Source of the DNA: JAZKAD01 sp040389305
GTDB taxonomy: Bacteria > Pseudomonadota > Alphaproteobacteria > Rickettsiales > Rickettsiaceae
Assembly (NCBI GenBank): GCA_040389305.1
Contig: JAZKAD010000053.1
Coordinates: forward strand, 1-57,205
Length of the DNA stretch: 57,205 nt
Reading direction: 5' to 3'
Shown here: positions 25,870 to 34,980 of the stretch, in pieces
Layout: each line of letters starts with the position of its first letter
Position numbering within the stretch: the first letter of the stretch is position 1
Position numbers and translations under genes: made by a program
The notes under the pieces: model-generated
What the model saw: the letters and a program-made list of their open reading frames with translations, nothing else
Database searches by the model: none
Told to the model about the DNA's origin: nothing

Positions 25870-27249
25870 ATGCAAGAGTCAGATGCACATCGCCATATCC
25901 TCTCAAGTATTTCAGAAGATCTTGATTCAACATTCGAACATCTTAGCAATCTTCTAGAAGAGGCGGATAGTACTCAGGCATTTACCGCATTATCTGAGAT
26001 GCATTACGCAGATCTTGCAGATTTCCTCGATCATTCCAGTCATAAAATACATCAAAAAGTTTTGTCACTTTTAGGATCTGCATTCAAAGCAGAGACTCTT
26101 ATATGGCTAAGCCCTAGTACAATGGACTCTATAGAAGAGCTACTGACTCCGATAGAAATAGCAAAACTTGTCGAGAGCTTGGATACAGAAGATGCAATTG
26201 AAGTTTTAGAAGATTTTAGCGAAGAAATTAAAGCGCAAATTCTTACTTATCTGCCAAAAGAAAAGAGTCTTCATATTGTCGAAGGCTTTACTTACGCAGA
26301 CCATACAGCGGGCCGAGTTATGGAAAAGAATTTTGCTTCATTTCAAGAGCATTGGACAGCAGGGCAAGCTATAGATTACATAAGGCAGCTTAATGGAAAA
26401 CTTCAAGATTTTCACGCGGCAATTGTAGTAGATACAAGGCAAAGGCCGGTCGGCAGTCTATTGTTATGCGATTTGCTTAAACATCAAAGTGATGATCATA
26501 TCAAAGACATCATGAATAATGATTTAAGAATTGCAGATACATCTGCGGATCTTGATCAACTATCATATATATTCAAGAGATACGCTCTAACTATAGTGCC
26601 TATAGTTAATAAAGCTGGCAAAATCGTTGGAACTATGTCGATAAATAATATGTTATATATTGTAGAACAGCAAGTCGAGGAAGAATTCATGTCCTTAGGG
26701 GGTGTGCATATCAAAGATACGTTTCACTCTCTTTTTCACACGGCTAAGCACCGCTTTCTTTGGTTATTTGTAAATCTGATAACTGCTTGTATTACCGCCC
26801 TTATTATCAGTAGATTTAGCGCAACCATATCAGAGATCATCAGTATTGCTGCAATTATGCCCATTGTTGCCTCCATGGGTGGGAATGCTGGCACTCAAGC
26901 TATGACAGTAACAGTGATAGCACTTGCAAACAAGGAAATTAACAGCATGAATATGGTGCAAGTAGTGCTGAAAGAGCTTTTAGTATGCGGCCTCAATGGT
27001 TTTGTATTAGCTTGCATTGGTGGGGCCGTAACATTTGTAATATTTTCTGATATCGGGCTGAGTACAATTTTTGGCCTTGCTGTGATTATTAATTTTTTAG
27101 TTGCAGGATTTTTTGGATCATTTATTCCTATAATTTTAGATCACATGAACTTAGATCCAGCAGCTGCATCTTCAGTATTTTTAACGGCCCTGACTGACGC
27201 CTTTGGTTTTTTTGTGTTTTTGATATTAGCTTATTATTTCTTGGTATGA
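25870..27249 (+). CDS. mgtE: Magnesium transporter MgtE
   Basis: This 459-residue protein has the full MgtE layout. A cytoplasmic N-domain of helical repeats (about 1-130) comes first, then a CBS pair (about 135-255, with IMNNDLRIADTSADL and VPIVNKAGKIVGTM). A C-terminal membrane domain follows from about 290, with MPIVASMGGNAGTQAMTV, the hallmark pore region. It is a Mg2+-gated Mg2+ channel of the inner membrane. A GAGGAG site precedes the ATG. Its stop overlaps the ATG of the patatin gene. Confidence 0.93.
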   Translation: MQESDAHRHILSSISEDLDSTFEHLSNLLEEADSTQAFTALSEMHYADLADFLDHSSHKIHQKVLSLLGSAFKAETLIWLSPSTMDSIEELLTPIEIAKLVESLDTEDAIEVLEDFSEEIKAQILTYLPKEKSLHIVEGFTYADHTAGRVMEKNFASFQEHWTAGQAIDYIRQLNGKLQDFHAAIVVDTRQRPVGSLLLCDLLKHQSDDHIKDIMNNDLRIADTSADLDQLSYIFKRYALTIVPIVNKAGKIVGTMSINNMLYIVEQQVEEEFMSLGGVHIKDTFHSLFHTAKHRFLWLFVNLITACITALIISRFSATISEIISIAAIMPIVASMGGNAGTQAMTVTVIALANKEINSMNMVQVVLKELLVCGLNGFVLACIGGAVTFVIFSDIGLSTIFGLAVIINFLVAGFFGSFIPIILDHMNLDPAAASSVFLTALTDAFGFFVFLILAYYFLV

Positions 27250-28148
27250 TGAAGTATTTTTTAATCATCTTTTGTTTTTTCATCGTGGGTTGTGCGCATC
27301 CGCCTGTCATACGTCATGACACCCCAACCTCTTTTACTCCTAAAATTAAGCGAAATGTTAGAGTAGCTTTAGTACTTGGTAGCGGTGGGGCTAGATCTAT
27401 CGCGCATCTCGGAGTGCTTCATGTGCTCGAAAAAAATAATATTCCTATTGATTTAATTATAGGGACTAGTGGAGGGAGTATAATAGGCGCATTATATGCG
27501 GATTGTCCTCATGCTGGACAGCTTAAAAAGAAGATTTTTGCTTGCAACAAATGTGATATTATCAATTTCTCTTTCGCGTCTGTTATAGATGGAGCTCAAG
27601 GTATTCTTAGAAGTATTATCGACGGTAGTAACGGAGAGAGGTTTTTAGTCAAGACTCTCAAGGCTAAAAATTTTAGCGAGCTCAAAATACCGTTTGTCGC
27701 CCTTGCAACAGATGTTATGACGGGAGAGACGGTGATCTTGGACAAGGGGCCTATTCCGCCCGCAGTAAGGGCATCTTATTCTATTCCAGGATTGTTTGCT
27801 CCAGTAGAACTATATGGTAAAACCCTGGTAGATGGTGGAGTAACCGCACCTCTCGGGACTGAGGTTGCAAAACTTTACCACCCCGAGATAATAATCGCAG
27901 TAGATGTAACTTTGCCAACAGATCAAATTAAAGTTATAAATATGTTGGATCTTACATATAAATGCTTAAATATAACATATAATACCCTTAATGAAGCATT
28001 AAGTAGGCATGCAGATGTTCTTATAAAGCCTCAGCTTGGTGATGCAGGGATTTTTGATGACCATAAGCGCGATATGCTATATCAAGCGGGAGTAGACGCG
28101 GCAATGAAAGCTCTGCCAGAGATCAAGAAAAAGTTAAGTGATAAATAA
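27246..28148 (+). CDS. Patatin-like phospholipase, probable lipoprotein (NTE/RssA type)
   Basis: This 300-residue protein begins with a lipoprotein signal: a hydrophobic FLIIFCFFIVGC with Cys at about 17. The oxyanion glycine loop GSGGARS is near 46. The nucleophile elbow is GTSGGS with Ser near 75, and the catalytic Asp is in DGGVTAPLG near 195. Patatins cleave acyl chains from phospholipids with a Ser-Asp dyad. Related enzymes in Rickettsia (Pat1, Pat2) act on host membranes; this one resembles the membrane-anchored housekeeping type, so the role is open. Translation is coupled to mgtE by overlap; the ferredoxin follows after two bases. Confidence 0.85.
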   Translation: MMKYFLIIFCFFIVGCAHPPVIRHDTPTSFTPKIKRNVRVALVLGSGGARSIAHLGVLHVLEKNNIPIDLIIGTSGGSIIGALYADCPHAGQLKKKIFACNKCDIINFSFASVIDGAQGILRSIIDGSNGERFLVKTLKAKNFSELKIPFVALATDVMTGETVILDKGPIPPAVRASYSIPGLFAPVELYGKTLVDGGVTAPLGTEVAKLYHPEIIIAVDVTLPTDQIKVINMLDLTYKCLNITYNTLNEALSRHADVLIKPQLGDAGIFDDHKRDMLYQAGVDAAMKALPEIKKKLSDK

Positions 28149-28150
28149 AT

Positions 28151-28459
28151 ATGCCAAAGATTATTTTTGAAACACAGGAAGGCAAAGAGGTGGAAGTAGA
28201 GGCCGAGATAGGTCTGTCAGTTCTTGAGGTTGCGCGTCAATATACAATAGACTTAGAGGGAGCCTGCGAAGGATCTATGGCTTGCTCTACTTGCCATGTT
28301 ATAGTAGTTGATGAAGAGAGTTATAAAGCCTTGCCCCCTATAGAAGAAGCGGAAGAAGATATGCTGGATCTAGTCTTTGGTCTCACCAAAACATCAAGAC
28401 TCGGATGTCAGATAATCATTACCGAAGATATGGAAGGTATGAAACTCAGATTACCATAA
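28151..28459 (+). CDS. fdx: [2Fe-2S] ferredoxin, adrenodoxin/Isc type
   Basis: This 102-residue electron carrier has Cys39, Cys45, Cys48 and Cys87 (C-x5-C-x2-C-x38-C), the ligand pattern of adrenodoxin-like ferredoxins. It also has the family stretches CEGSMACSTCHV and LGCQI. It delivers electrons for iron-sulfur cluster assembly or P450-type reactions; with no P450 in sight and IscX elsewhere, the first is likelier. It follows the patatin gene directly and belongs to the same operon. Confidence 0.93.
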   Translation: MPKIIFETQEGKEVEVEAEIGLSVLEVARQYTIDLEGACEGSMACSTCHVIVVDEESYKALPPIEEAEEDMLDLVFGLTKTSRLGCQIIITEDMEGMKLRLP

Positions 28460-28514
28460 TAATTCACTAGCACCCTTCCTGGCTTGTTACCGGGGTTATA
28501 TATAAAAGATAATT

Positions 28515-30158
28515 ATGCTAAGAAGCCTCTCTGCGCGAAATTTCATACTAATTGATCAATTAGATCTTGAGTTTACCTCTGGCTTTCACGTAATTACTGG
28601 GGAAACTGGCTCTGGAAAGTCTATTTTACTAGATGCTATTTTATTTGGTTTGGGACATAAGTTTGATATAGAAGTCATTAGAGCTGGATGCGAATCATGC
28701 GTAGTATCGTTAGAATTTGATGTCTTGCCACAGATACAAAGCATACTCAAAGGGCATGCCATTGAATGCGATGATTTTCTCATTATCAAGCGTCAACAAT
28801 CCTTAGGAGGTCGTAAAAAATTCCTAATTAATGACCAGCCAGTGACGCAAAAACTCATAGACCAAATATCCGAACATCTAGTAGAAATACACGGACAAAA
28901 TACCCATAGCAGCTTACTAGACGCATCATCTCATCTTAAGATTCTCGATAGCTATGGTGATTTTGATAAAGCGCGCATGGAGCTTTCCGGTGTATTTAAG
29001 CTATGGCAGGAATATACAACGCAGCTAAAAGAAATCCAGCGAGAGCGGGGCATCATAGACCGCGAAATAGATTACTTGCAGTTTGTGGTAGATGAATTAG
29101 TTGAGATGGCGATCAAGCCGAAGGAAGAAGAGATCTTGGCTGAAAAACGCGGTATACTGCAGTCTCAGGAGCGTGGCACAAAAGCTATCCAAGATGTGCT
29201 TTACGCTATTACTTCGCCGGATGTAGCAGCGCAGATTCTTCTTGCTCAAAAAATTATATATAAGCAAATTAAAGACGATAGCTTTGGGGAAATACTATCC
29301 CACCTAGATCAGTCTTTGCTGTCTTTAGAAGAGGCGCGCAATCTTTTGGAGATCCGTTTGCGTAATTTAGAGCCTGGCAATATCGACGCTATTGAGGAGC
29401 GCTTATTTGCGATCAGAGCCATTGCTCGGAAGCACAATGTGGTACCCGAAGAGTTACCCAACTACCTTTTAGAGGCCAAAGAAAAACTTGCTGCATTAAA
29501 AGCAAAAGTTGATGCTGAAACAAATTTGGGGCAGAAAATCAATGAATCTCAAAATAAATATCAGGTGCTTGCTACTGAGTTATCAAGTAAACGCAAAATA
29601 GCGGCTTTAGAGTTAGAAAAACGCGTTGCTTTGGAGCTCGGGCCGCTTAAAATGGGCGGGGCTACACTTAAAATTGAATTTAAGGAACGTAGTATAGAGA
29701 GCGCTTTAAGCACGGGGCTTGACGAAATCAGATTCGTTGCATCGACAAACCCAGGAACTCCAGTTGCTCCAATTGACAAAATCGCCTCTGGAGGTGAATT
29801 ATCTCGTTTTATGCTTGCATTTAAAGTAGCGCTTTTTGATAAATTCACCAAGCCAACAATCATATTCGATGAAATAGATACTGGCCTTGGTGGAGGCGTG
29901 GCAGATGCAGTAGGTGAGCGTTTGAGACTACTTGGCAAAGCTGCGCAGGTAATATCAGTAACGCATCAACCACAGGTAGCTGGAAAAGCTGATCACCATA
30001 TATCTGCATCCAAAACCCAAGCGGGCGGTGTCACGCTTAGTATTGCAAGAATATTATCGCGGGGTGAAAGTCTTGAGGAAATAGCTCGTATGATTTCCGG
30101 GGCGGAGGTGACTGAGGCGTCCAGAGTAGCAGCTAAAGAGCTAATGCGTCCTTCCTAA
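28515..30158 (+). CDS. recN: DNA repair protein RecN
   Basis: This 547-residue SMC-like ATPase has Walker A GETGSGKS at 29-36. A central coiled coil (about 150-370) follows. The C-terminal ABC parts are the signature IASGGELSRFMLA near 420 and Walker B TIIFDEIDTGLGGG near 450. RecN gathers DNA ends during double-strand-break repair. Length and motifs are normal. The operon continues into xseA, 25 bases on. Confidence 0.95.
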   Translation: MLRSLSARNFILIDQLDLEFTSGFHVITGETGSGKSILLDAILFGLGHKFDIEVIRAGCESCVVSLEFDVLPQIQSILKGHAIECDDFLIIKRQQSLGGRKKFLINDQPVTQKLIDQISEHLVEIHGQNTHSSLLDASSHLKILDSYGDFDKARMELSGVFKLWQEYTTQLKEIQRERGIIDREIDYLQFVVDELVEMAIKPKEEEILAEKRGILQSQERGTKAIQDVLYAITSPDVAAQILLAQKIIYKQIKDDSFGEILSHLDQSLLSLEEARNLLEIRLRNLEPGNIDAIEERLFAIRAIARKHNVVPEELPNYLLEAKEKLAALKAKVDAETNLGQKINESQNKYQVLATELSSKRKIAALELEKRVALELGPLKMGGATLKIEFKERSIESALSTGLDEIRFVASTNPGTPVAPIDKIASGGELSRFMLAFKVALFDKFTKPTIIFDEIDTGLGGGVADAVGERLRLLGKAAQVISVTHQPQVAGKADHHISASKTQAGGVTLSIARILSRGESLEEIARMISGAEVTEASRVAAKELMRPS

Positions 30159-30183
30159 CTTTAATAATGGCAACTTCATAGAT

Positions 30184-31497
30184 ATGCAAATCCAGGAATA
30201 TACAGTCACTCAGATTTCTAACCAAATAAAGCAGCTTGTAGAAAGTAGTTATGGCTACGTTAGAGTGCGAGGGGAAATTTCCGGCTTAAAAATAGCAGCT
30301 TCAGGTCATGGTTATTTCAATCTTAAAGATGAAAATGCCATACTCTCTGTAACATGCTGGCGCCATGTTCTAGCTAAATTAAAAGCTAAACCTAGCGATG
30401 GTTTGGAAGTTATAGCCACCGGTAAAATCACGACCTACATGGGACAATCTAGGTACCAGCTAAGCGTTGAATATATTGAGCATGCGGGAGTAGGAGCTTT
30501 GATGCAAGTTCTGGCTGAGCGCAAGGCGAAGCTGCAAGCAGAAGGGCTGTTCGATAGTAGTCGCAAAAAACCTTTGCCATTTTTCCCAAAAATCATAGGC
30601 GTTGTTACCTCTATTAGCGGAGCTGTGATACAAGACATTATTCACCGAGTTGAAGACAGGTGCCCTACAAGAATTTTGATATGGCCAGTGACCGTGCAGG
30701 GTGAGAATGCAGCAGATGAAATAACTGCAGCTATCCGAGGTTTCAATTCTTTGCCTTCTCAGATGCGTCCCGATGTGCTAATAGTTGCGCGCGGTGGGGG
30801 ATCTATAGAGGATTTATGGTGCTTCAATGAAGAAGTTGTAGTGCGTGCAGTGGCAGAATCTGAACTCCCGATCATTTCAGCTGTGGGACATGAAACAGAT
30901 TTTACCCTCACGGATTTTGCAGCGGATATGAGGGCGCCGACACCAACAGCAGCAGCGGAATTTGCAACTCCAATTATTGCAGATTTAAAATATACGATTT
31001 CTTCAAACTTTACTCGGATTCTAGCTGTTCTTAGAAATAAAATTCAACACTTAGGTAGAATTACTAATGCATATGATTCAGTAATTCTAAAGCCCACATC
31101 CTTTATGATGCGATGGGAGCAAAAAATTGACGAGCTAGGTTTTGCACTCTCCGGAGCTTTGAGTAAATTACTCTCAATGCAGGCAATAAAGCTGAAGCAA
31201 TATAGATCTGAAGCTATAAATCCCTCGCAAATTATTAAGTTAAAGTCACTGCAGGTGGAATCTCTAGGAGGTGGGCTTCCTAGAAGCATGTTAGGGTTTT
31301 CCGCAAAGCTCGCGGCTGAACTATCGGGACTTAGCTCTCTACTTTCGAGTTTAGACTATAATAAAGTATTGCAACGAGGGTTTGCTGTGTTGCAAAGTAG
31401 CAGCGGCGCCACTCTCTCCTCCATAAGTCAGCTACCAAGCGGCGAGGAGATCAAAATCAAACTTTCCGATGGGTCAAAACAAGCAGTTATAAAATAA
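30184..31497 (+). CDS. xseA: Exodeoxyribonuclease VII large subunit
   Basis: This 437-residue protein has an N-terminal OB-fold for DNA binding (about 1-100, GYVRVRGEISGLK). The catalytic domain holds VARGGGSIEDLWCFNEE near 201-217 and ISAVGHETDFTLTDFAADMRAPTPTAA, both signatures of the family. With XseB it digests single-stranded DNA to oligonucleotides. No xseB is seen nearby. It follows recN on the same strand, a sensible repair pair. Confidence 0.95.
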   Translation: MQIQEYTVTQISNQIKQLVESSYGYVRVRGEISGLKIAASGHGYFNLKDENAILSVTCWRHVLAKLKAKPSDGLEVIATGKITTYMGQSRYQLSVEYIEHAGVGALMQVLAERKAKLQAEGLFDSSRKKPLPFFPKIIGVVTSISGAVIQDIIHRVEDRCPTRILIWPVTVQGENAADEITAAIRGFNSLPSQMRPDVLIVARGGGSIEDLWCFNEEVVVRAVAESELPIISAVGHETDFTLTDFAADMRAPTPTAAAEFATPIIADLKYTISSNFTRILAVLRNKIQHLGRITNAYDSVILKPTSFMMRWEQKIDELGFALSGALSKLLSMQAIKLKQYRSEAINPSQIIKLKSLQVESLGGGLPRSMLGFSAKLAAELSGLSSLLSSLDYNKVLQRGFAVLQSSSGATLSSISQLPSGEEIKIKLSDGSKQAVIK

Positions 31498-31619
31498 TAC
31501 CATTCATCTATTCAATATACAGATCGACTTAACAAGACCCGAATGCGATTTCCTATTTATGTAAGCTCAGACAAAAATCTTTGAAATCCTTGCGCTTTTT
31601 AAGGAAAACTATTATGCTG

Positions 31620-31712
31620 ATTTCGCTGGTGATGGGCGAAAGCTTTTATGAATTCGGTCAGGTCCGAGAGGAAGCAGCCGTAATAATAGCAATCGGGTCG
31701 CCACCAGCCTTA
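31620..31712 (+). ncRNA. ffs: 4.5S signal recognition particle RNA
   Basis: The conserved SRP core is plain at 31656-31679: GGTCAGGTCC, a GAGA tetraloop, then GGAAGCAGCC. It differs from the common GGAA tetraloop only within the GNRA class. The outer stem is closed by GCTGGTG (31625-31631) with CACCAGC (31702-31708). It lies just upstream of dnaX-ybaB-recR, a frequent bacterial arrangement. Ends are placed from the folding and may be off by a few bases. The RNA binds Ffh and targets membrane proteins. Confidence 0.9.
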
Positions 31713-31718
31713 TCCTTT

Positions 31719-31757
31719 GACTTTGAAGCGTTGGCGTTGTCGCTCCTAAAGTCTTTC
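31719..31757 (+). terminator. Hairpin after the SRP RNA
   Basis: GACTTT (31719-31724) with AGCG pairs with CGCT and AAAGTC (31748-31753), leaving small bulges, and a short T-run follows. It may end or process the SRP RNA transcript before dnaX. Confidence 0.4.
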
Positions 31758-31863
31758 AGTGCTCACGTATTTAATATACGCTTAAGTCCTTGAAGGCTTT
31801 GGATCTTCTAGCCACCACATCAAATTCTTCGGAGACATTCTCACATATCTATATTCAAACTAT

Positions 31864-33042
31864 ATGTCTAATTACCTTCCTCTTGCTAGAAAATACAGGC
31901 CATCTAAATTTGCCGATTTAGTGGGGCAGGAAGCATTAACTAAGACGCTCAGTTATGCGATTTTAAATAACAAAATCTCTCAAAGTTATCTTCTGTCTGG
32001 CATAAGGGGTATAGGCAAAACCACTTCCGCTCGTATTATTGCAAAAACTATTAACTGCACTGGGCCTATTGAGTCAGAAGGACTCGTATCAGCATGCGAG
32101 CAATGTCATAATTGCATAAGTTTTAGTAAGAATAATCACCCGGATATCGTGGAGATTGACGCAGCTAGTAGCACGGGCGTGGATGATGTGCGCGCTGTTC
32201 TTGAAAGCGCTGAATACAAACCATTGATTGGCAAATTTAAAGTCTTCATTATAGATGAAGTTCATATGTTTTCCAAAAGCGCATTTAATGCGATGTTGAA
32301 AACACTCGAAGAGCCACCGAAGTCAGTAATATTTATACTAGCAACGACGGAGCTCAACAAAATCCCAATTACTATAATCTCTAGATGTCAGAGATTTGAC
32401 CTCAGAAGACTTGATTCTTCGGAGGTAATGGGATTACTCAAGAAAATTGCCGGGCAAGAAGATATTAAGTACGAGGATAGTGCATTAGAATTAATTGCTC
32501 TGAAAAGTGATGGCTCTGCAAGAGATGGGCTTTCTATGCTAGACCAAGCAGCTTCCTTATCCCAGGGAGAAGAGTCTTACAGCGGCATAGTGACTTTAAA
32601 TTTAGTGCAAGAAATGATCGGTGCAGGTGGTCTTGATGTGGTAGTAGAATACACAAAAGCCATTTGGGCAAAAGATGTTGATAAGGCTCTTGGAGTACTT
32701 GGGCAAATATATCTTAAGACCTCCGATATCCTATCATTTTTTGAGTCAGTTATCGATGTTATAGGTTACGCTGCCAAAATCAGGTCTATTGATAAATACC
32801 AATCCGCGATTTATACAAGTCATGATGCCAATATCCGAAATTCAATAGCGAATCTGGATATAGCTCACCTGACTGTGCTTTGGCAAATTTTTACCCATGG
32901 CATACAAGAGCTCAAAAATTCTCATAACCAGTTACTTACCGCTGAAATTCTAAGTATTAAAGCAATTTATGCGACTACCTTGCCAAGTCCTAGCGAAGTA
33001 GTGGAGCTTACAATGCAATCGAGGTTACCCAGGCGAAGTTGA
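31864..33042 (+). CDS. dnaX: DNA polymerase III gamma/tau subunit, N-terminal part
   Basis: This 392-residue clamp-loader ATPase has Walker A GIRGIGKTT at about 46-54 and zinc cysteines at 65, 78, 81 and 84. Walker B FIIDEVHMF is near 128, and the SRC motif follows (TIISRCQRF). It ends with TGA at 33040-33042 after RLPRRS. The tau-type C-terminal region follows at once in the +1 frame (33044-33544). So either a short gamma-like product is made here and the rest by +1 frameshifting or reinitiation, or the gene is broken. The switch window is about 40 bases (33001-33042). Confidence 0.9.
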   Translation: MSNYLPLARKYRPSKFADLVGQEALTKTLSYAILNNKISQSYLLSGIRGIGKTTSARIIAKTINCTGPIESEGLVSACEQCHNCISFSKNNHPDIVEIDAASSTGVDDVRAVLESAEYKPLIGKFKVFIIDEVHMFSKSAFNAMLKTLEEPPKSVIFILATTELNKIPITIISRCQRFDLRRLDSSEVMGLLKKIAGQEDIKYEDSALELIALKSDGSARDGLSMLDQAASLSQGEESYSGIVTLNLVQEMIGAGGLDVVVEYTKAIWAKDVDKALGVLGQIYLKTSDILSFFESVIDVIGYAAKIRSIDKYQSAIYTSHDANIRNSIANLDIAHLTVLWQIFTHGIQELKNSHNQLLTAEILSIKAIYATTLPSPSEVVELTMQSRLPRRS

Positions 33043-33043
33043 G

Positions 33044-33544
33044 GTGGATAATAGGATTATCCTTAAAAGCCCTTCTCCTATTTTGAGCCCATCATCAGTA
33101 TATGCTAAGACTGCGCCTAGGCGGGATGAGGCTATTGACCCGAAGCCTCTGGATAATATTGGTACTCAGACGAGCGATGTTAGAGTTAAAAATACTACTC
33201 TTTATGATATAAGGGAGTTTTTAACTTACTTGCATTCACAAAAAGAGTTTGGGTTATATTACTATATATTCAACGAAATCGAGGTGATTAGCTTTTCAAA
33301 TAATAAACTAGTGATTTCTAGTATGGGGTCTGATAAAGCCCAAAACACCAAGATAGCAGCAGCGTTATTTCAATGGACTGATATGCCTTGGAATGTTATA
33401 GTTGAGGACGTACCAACCTCTCTTGCACTTAAAGATAAAATAAGGCAGGAAGTCCTGCAGTCTAAGGAGTGGATTATGTTAAATTCCAAATTTGCAGACG
33501 CAGAAGTTGTGGATATTTTACTAAAATGCGAAGAAATAACATAG
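33044..33544 (+). CDS. dnaX: DnaX tau C-terminal region in the +1 frame
   Basis: This reads from GTG at 33044 for 166 residues. It starts with a proline/serine linker (ILKSPSPILSPSSV) and continues into a domain typical of alphaproteobacterial tau C-termini (LYDIREFLTYLHSQKEFGLY ... FNEIEVISFSNNKLVI). This part would bind the polymerase alpha subunit. The frame is open upstream to about 33001, so it is best seen as the rest of dnaX. The GTG lies two bases after the N-terminal TGA, which would also allow reinitiation. A true indel or a sequencing error is equally possible. Confidence 0.75.
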   Translation: MDNRIILKSPSPILSPSSVYAKTAPRRDEAIDPKPLDNIGTQTSDVRVKNTTLYDIREFLTYLHSQKEFGLYYYIFNEIEVISFSNNKLVISSMGSDKAQNTKIAAALFQWTDMPWNVIVEDVPTSLALKDKIRQEVLQSKEWIMLNSKFADAEVVDILLKCEEIT

Positions 33545-33576
33545 AAAATAGAGCGTTCAAAAGATAATGAGGTGGG

Positions 33577-33900
33577 ATGTTTAATATCGCGGATTTAATG
33601 AGTCAAGCCAAAGTGATGAAAGAAAAAATGGAAGCGGATAGGGAAAAGCTTGCCATTCACGAGTATATTGGCAAAGCAGGTGGTAATCTTGTTGTGGTTA
33701 CTTTAAACGGCAAGGGAGAAATAAAATCTCTACAAATTGATCCTTCTATTATCAATGCCCAAGAAAAAGGTATCTTAGAAGATCTAATCGTCACCGCGCA
33801 TAATGAAGCAAAGCATAAAGTAGATAACGCCGCGGCCTCTCTGATGTCTGGAATGATGGAAGGGATGAGTTTGCCGCCTGGATTTAAATTGCCATTCTAG
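33577..33900 (+). CDS. ybaB: Nucleoid-associated protein YbaB/EbfC
   Basis: This 107-residue protein has the YbaB pattern: a Met/Lys-rich N-terminal helix (MSQAKVMKEKMEADREKL), then the VVVTLNGKGEIKSLQIDPS strand region, and a C-terminal helix with EAKHKVDNAA. It binds DNA as a dimer and is almost always paired with recR, as here. GAGG lies just before the ATG, and its stop abuts the recR start. Confidence 0.95.
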   Translation: MFNIADLMSQAKVMKEKMEADREKLAIHEYIGKAGGNLVVVTLNGKGEIKSLQIDPSIINAQEKGILEDLIVTAHNEAKHKVDNAAASLMSGMMEGMSLPPGFKLPF

Positions 33901-34503
33901 ATGCGCACACAAAACGAAATTGAACAGCTAATTTATCTTTTTTCTAAGCTACCAGGTTTAGGCACCCGTTCTGCTAGGCGTATTGTCCTGCATCTTCTAC
34001 AAGAGCCAGAAATTCGGCTACGCAGTTTTATCGAAGTTCTTACAAAGGCTGAATCACAAATATCTGTATGCGAATCCTGCGGTAATTTGGATACGATAAT
34101 GCCATGCAAAATATGCTCCGATGAATCACGCGACTCCTCGTCAGTAGCTATAGTAGAGACTGTGGCAGATCTTTGGGCTATGGAACGCAGCAACATATTT
34201 AAAGGGCAATATCATGTCCTCGGCGGCGTGTTATCAGCAGCAAGAGGTATGTCTCCGGACTTTTTGAGGCTACCGCAATTATTGACGCGCTGCAAAGAAT
34301 TAGAGGCGAAGGAAATAATCATAGCCACAAATTCTACCATGGAAGGTCAAACAACTGCATTTTTTATTACTGAATATTTTAAAGATCAGGGATTTTATAT
34401 ATCAAGACTTGCAAGCGGTATTCCAATTGGGGGTGAGCTTGATTATTTAGATGATGGTACATTGTCTGCAGCATTTGCTCTGAGGCAAAGATTCGGCGAA
34501 TAA
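33901..34503 (+). CDS. recR: Recombination mediator RecR
   Basis: This 200-residue protein has a helix-hairpin-helix start (LPGLGTRSARRIVLHLL) and a C4 zinc finger (Cys57, Cys60, Cys69, Cys72). The Toprim domain holds SVAIVETVADLWAMER and EIIIATNSTMEGQTTA. RecR loads RecA on gapped DNA with RecF/RecO. Its ATG follows the ybaB stop without a spacer. Confidence 0.96.
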   Translation: MRTQNEIEQLIYLFSKLPGLGTRSARRIVLHLLQEPEIRLRSFIEVLTKAESQISVCESCGNLDTIMPCKICSDESRDSSSVAIVETVADLWAMERSNIFKGQYHVLGGVLSAARGMSPDFLRLPQLLTRCKELEAKEIIIATNSTMEGQTTAFFITEYFKDQGFYISRLASGIPIGGELDYLDDGTLSAAFALRQRFGE

Positions 34504-34528
34504 TGTGACTGGTAAAAGACTTAATGAA

Positions 34529-34605
34529 TGGTGGGCCCGACAGGACTTGAACCTGCGACAACACCGTTATGAGCGGTGGGTTCTAACCAACTGAACTACA
34601 GGCCC
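34529..34605 (-). tRNA. tRNA with anticodon CAT (probably Ile2, else Met)
   Basis: Read on the minus strand, the cloverleaf is complete: acceptor GGGCCTG/CGGGCCC, D-arm TTCAGTTGGTTAGAA, anticodon loop CTCATAA and T-arm GTTCAAGTC. CCA is encoded at 34529-34531. A CAT anticodon serves Met or, after lysidine modification, Ile (AUA). The CTCATAA loop with GTCGCAGGTTCAAG after it looks like alphaproteobacterial Ile2. Confidence 0.9.
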
Positions 34606-34980
34606 TTAAACCTATCTTGAGTATTTTATACATTGGTAGACCTGCAGAGTCTAGCAAAAAATTGCATTATTTCGTAAGTGGGCACTATAAATCCTTATCC
34701 TCACTCATTAACATCTATGACTATAATAGATTCAGCGTAGACTATAATAGATTCAGCGTAGAAGAAATATAATATCGCCGACAATACCGGAAAGTTAAAA
34801 TGCCCTATATCTAAGGTAATATCAGGTTCCAGATTAAAAAAAAGGGCGGATTGAATGCATATATTATGTTGTATGAGATCCCCGCATCCATTGTATTGCG
34901 CATCATCCCGCAGAATGAAATTGACGCATTGCAAACATCCATGCTAGAGTGCGCTTTTGATTAGTTAGCTAGAGGCATGG
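34606..34980. promoter_or_regulatory. Gene-free stretch upstream of scoA with tandem repeat and promoter
   Basis: These 375 bases hold no convincing gene. They contain a perfect 21-bp tandem duplication (34719-34760) and, near the right end, a sigma-70-like promoter for scoA: TTGACG at 34921-34926 and TAGAGT at 34945-34950 with an 18-base spacer. AGAGG at 34971-34975 is the ribosome site. Confidence 0.5.
34719..34760. repeat. Perfect 21-bp tandem duplication
   Basis: The unit GACTATAATAGATTCAGCGT-A occurs twice without a spacer (34719-34739 and 34740-34760). Each copy has a TATAAT-like core. It is either a replication-slippage product or a doubled promoter or binding element. Confidence 0.95.

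Noticed and set aside
28460..28514. Possible terminator between ferredoxin and recN
   Set aside because: Only weak partial complementarity and no T-run; not supported.
31581..31793. 70-codon open frame on the plus strand
   Set aside because: It lies over the 4.5S SRP RNA, whose conserved core and stem explain the sequence.
34701..34934. 77-codon open frame on the minus strand upstream of scoA
   Set aside because: Part of it is just the translated 21-bp tandem repeat, the rest has no recognisable pattern, and it covers the scoA promoter.
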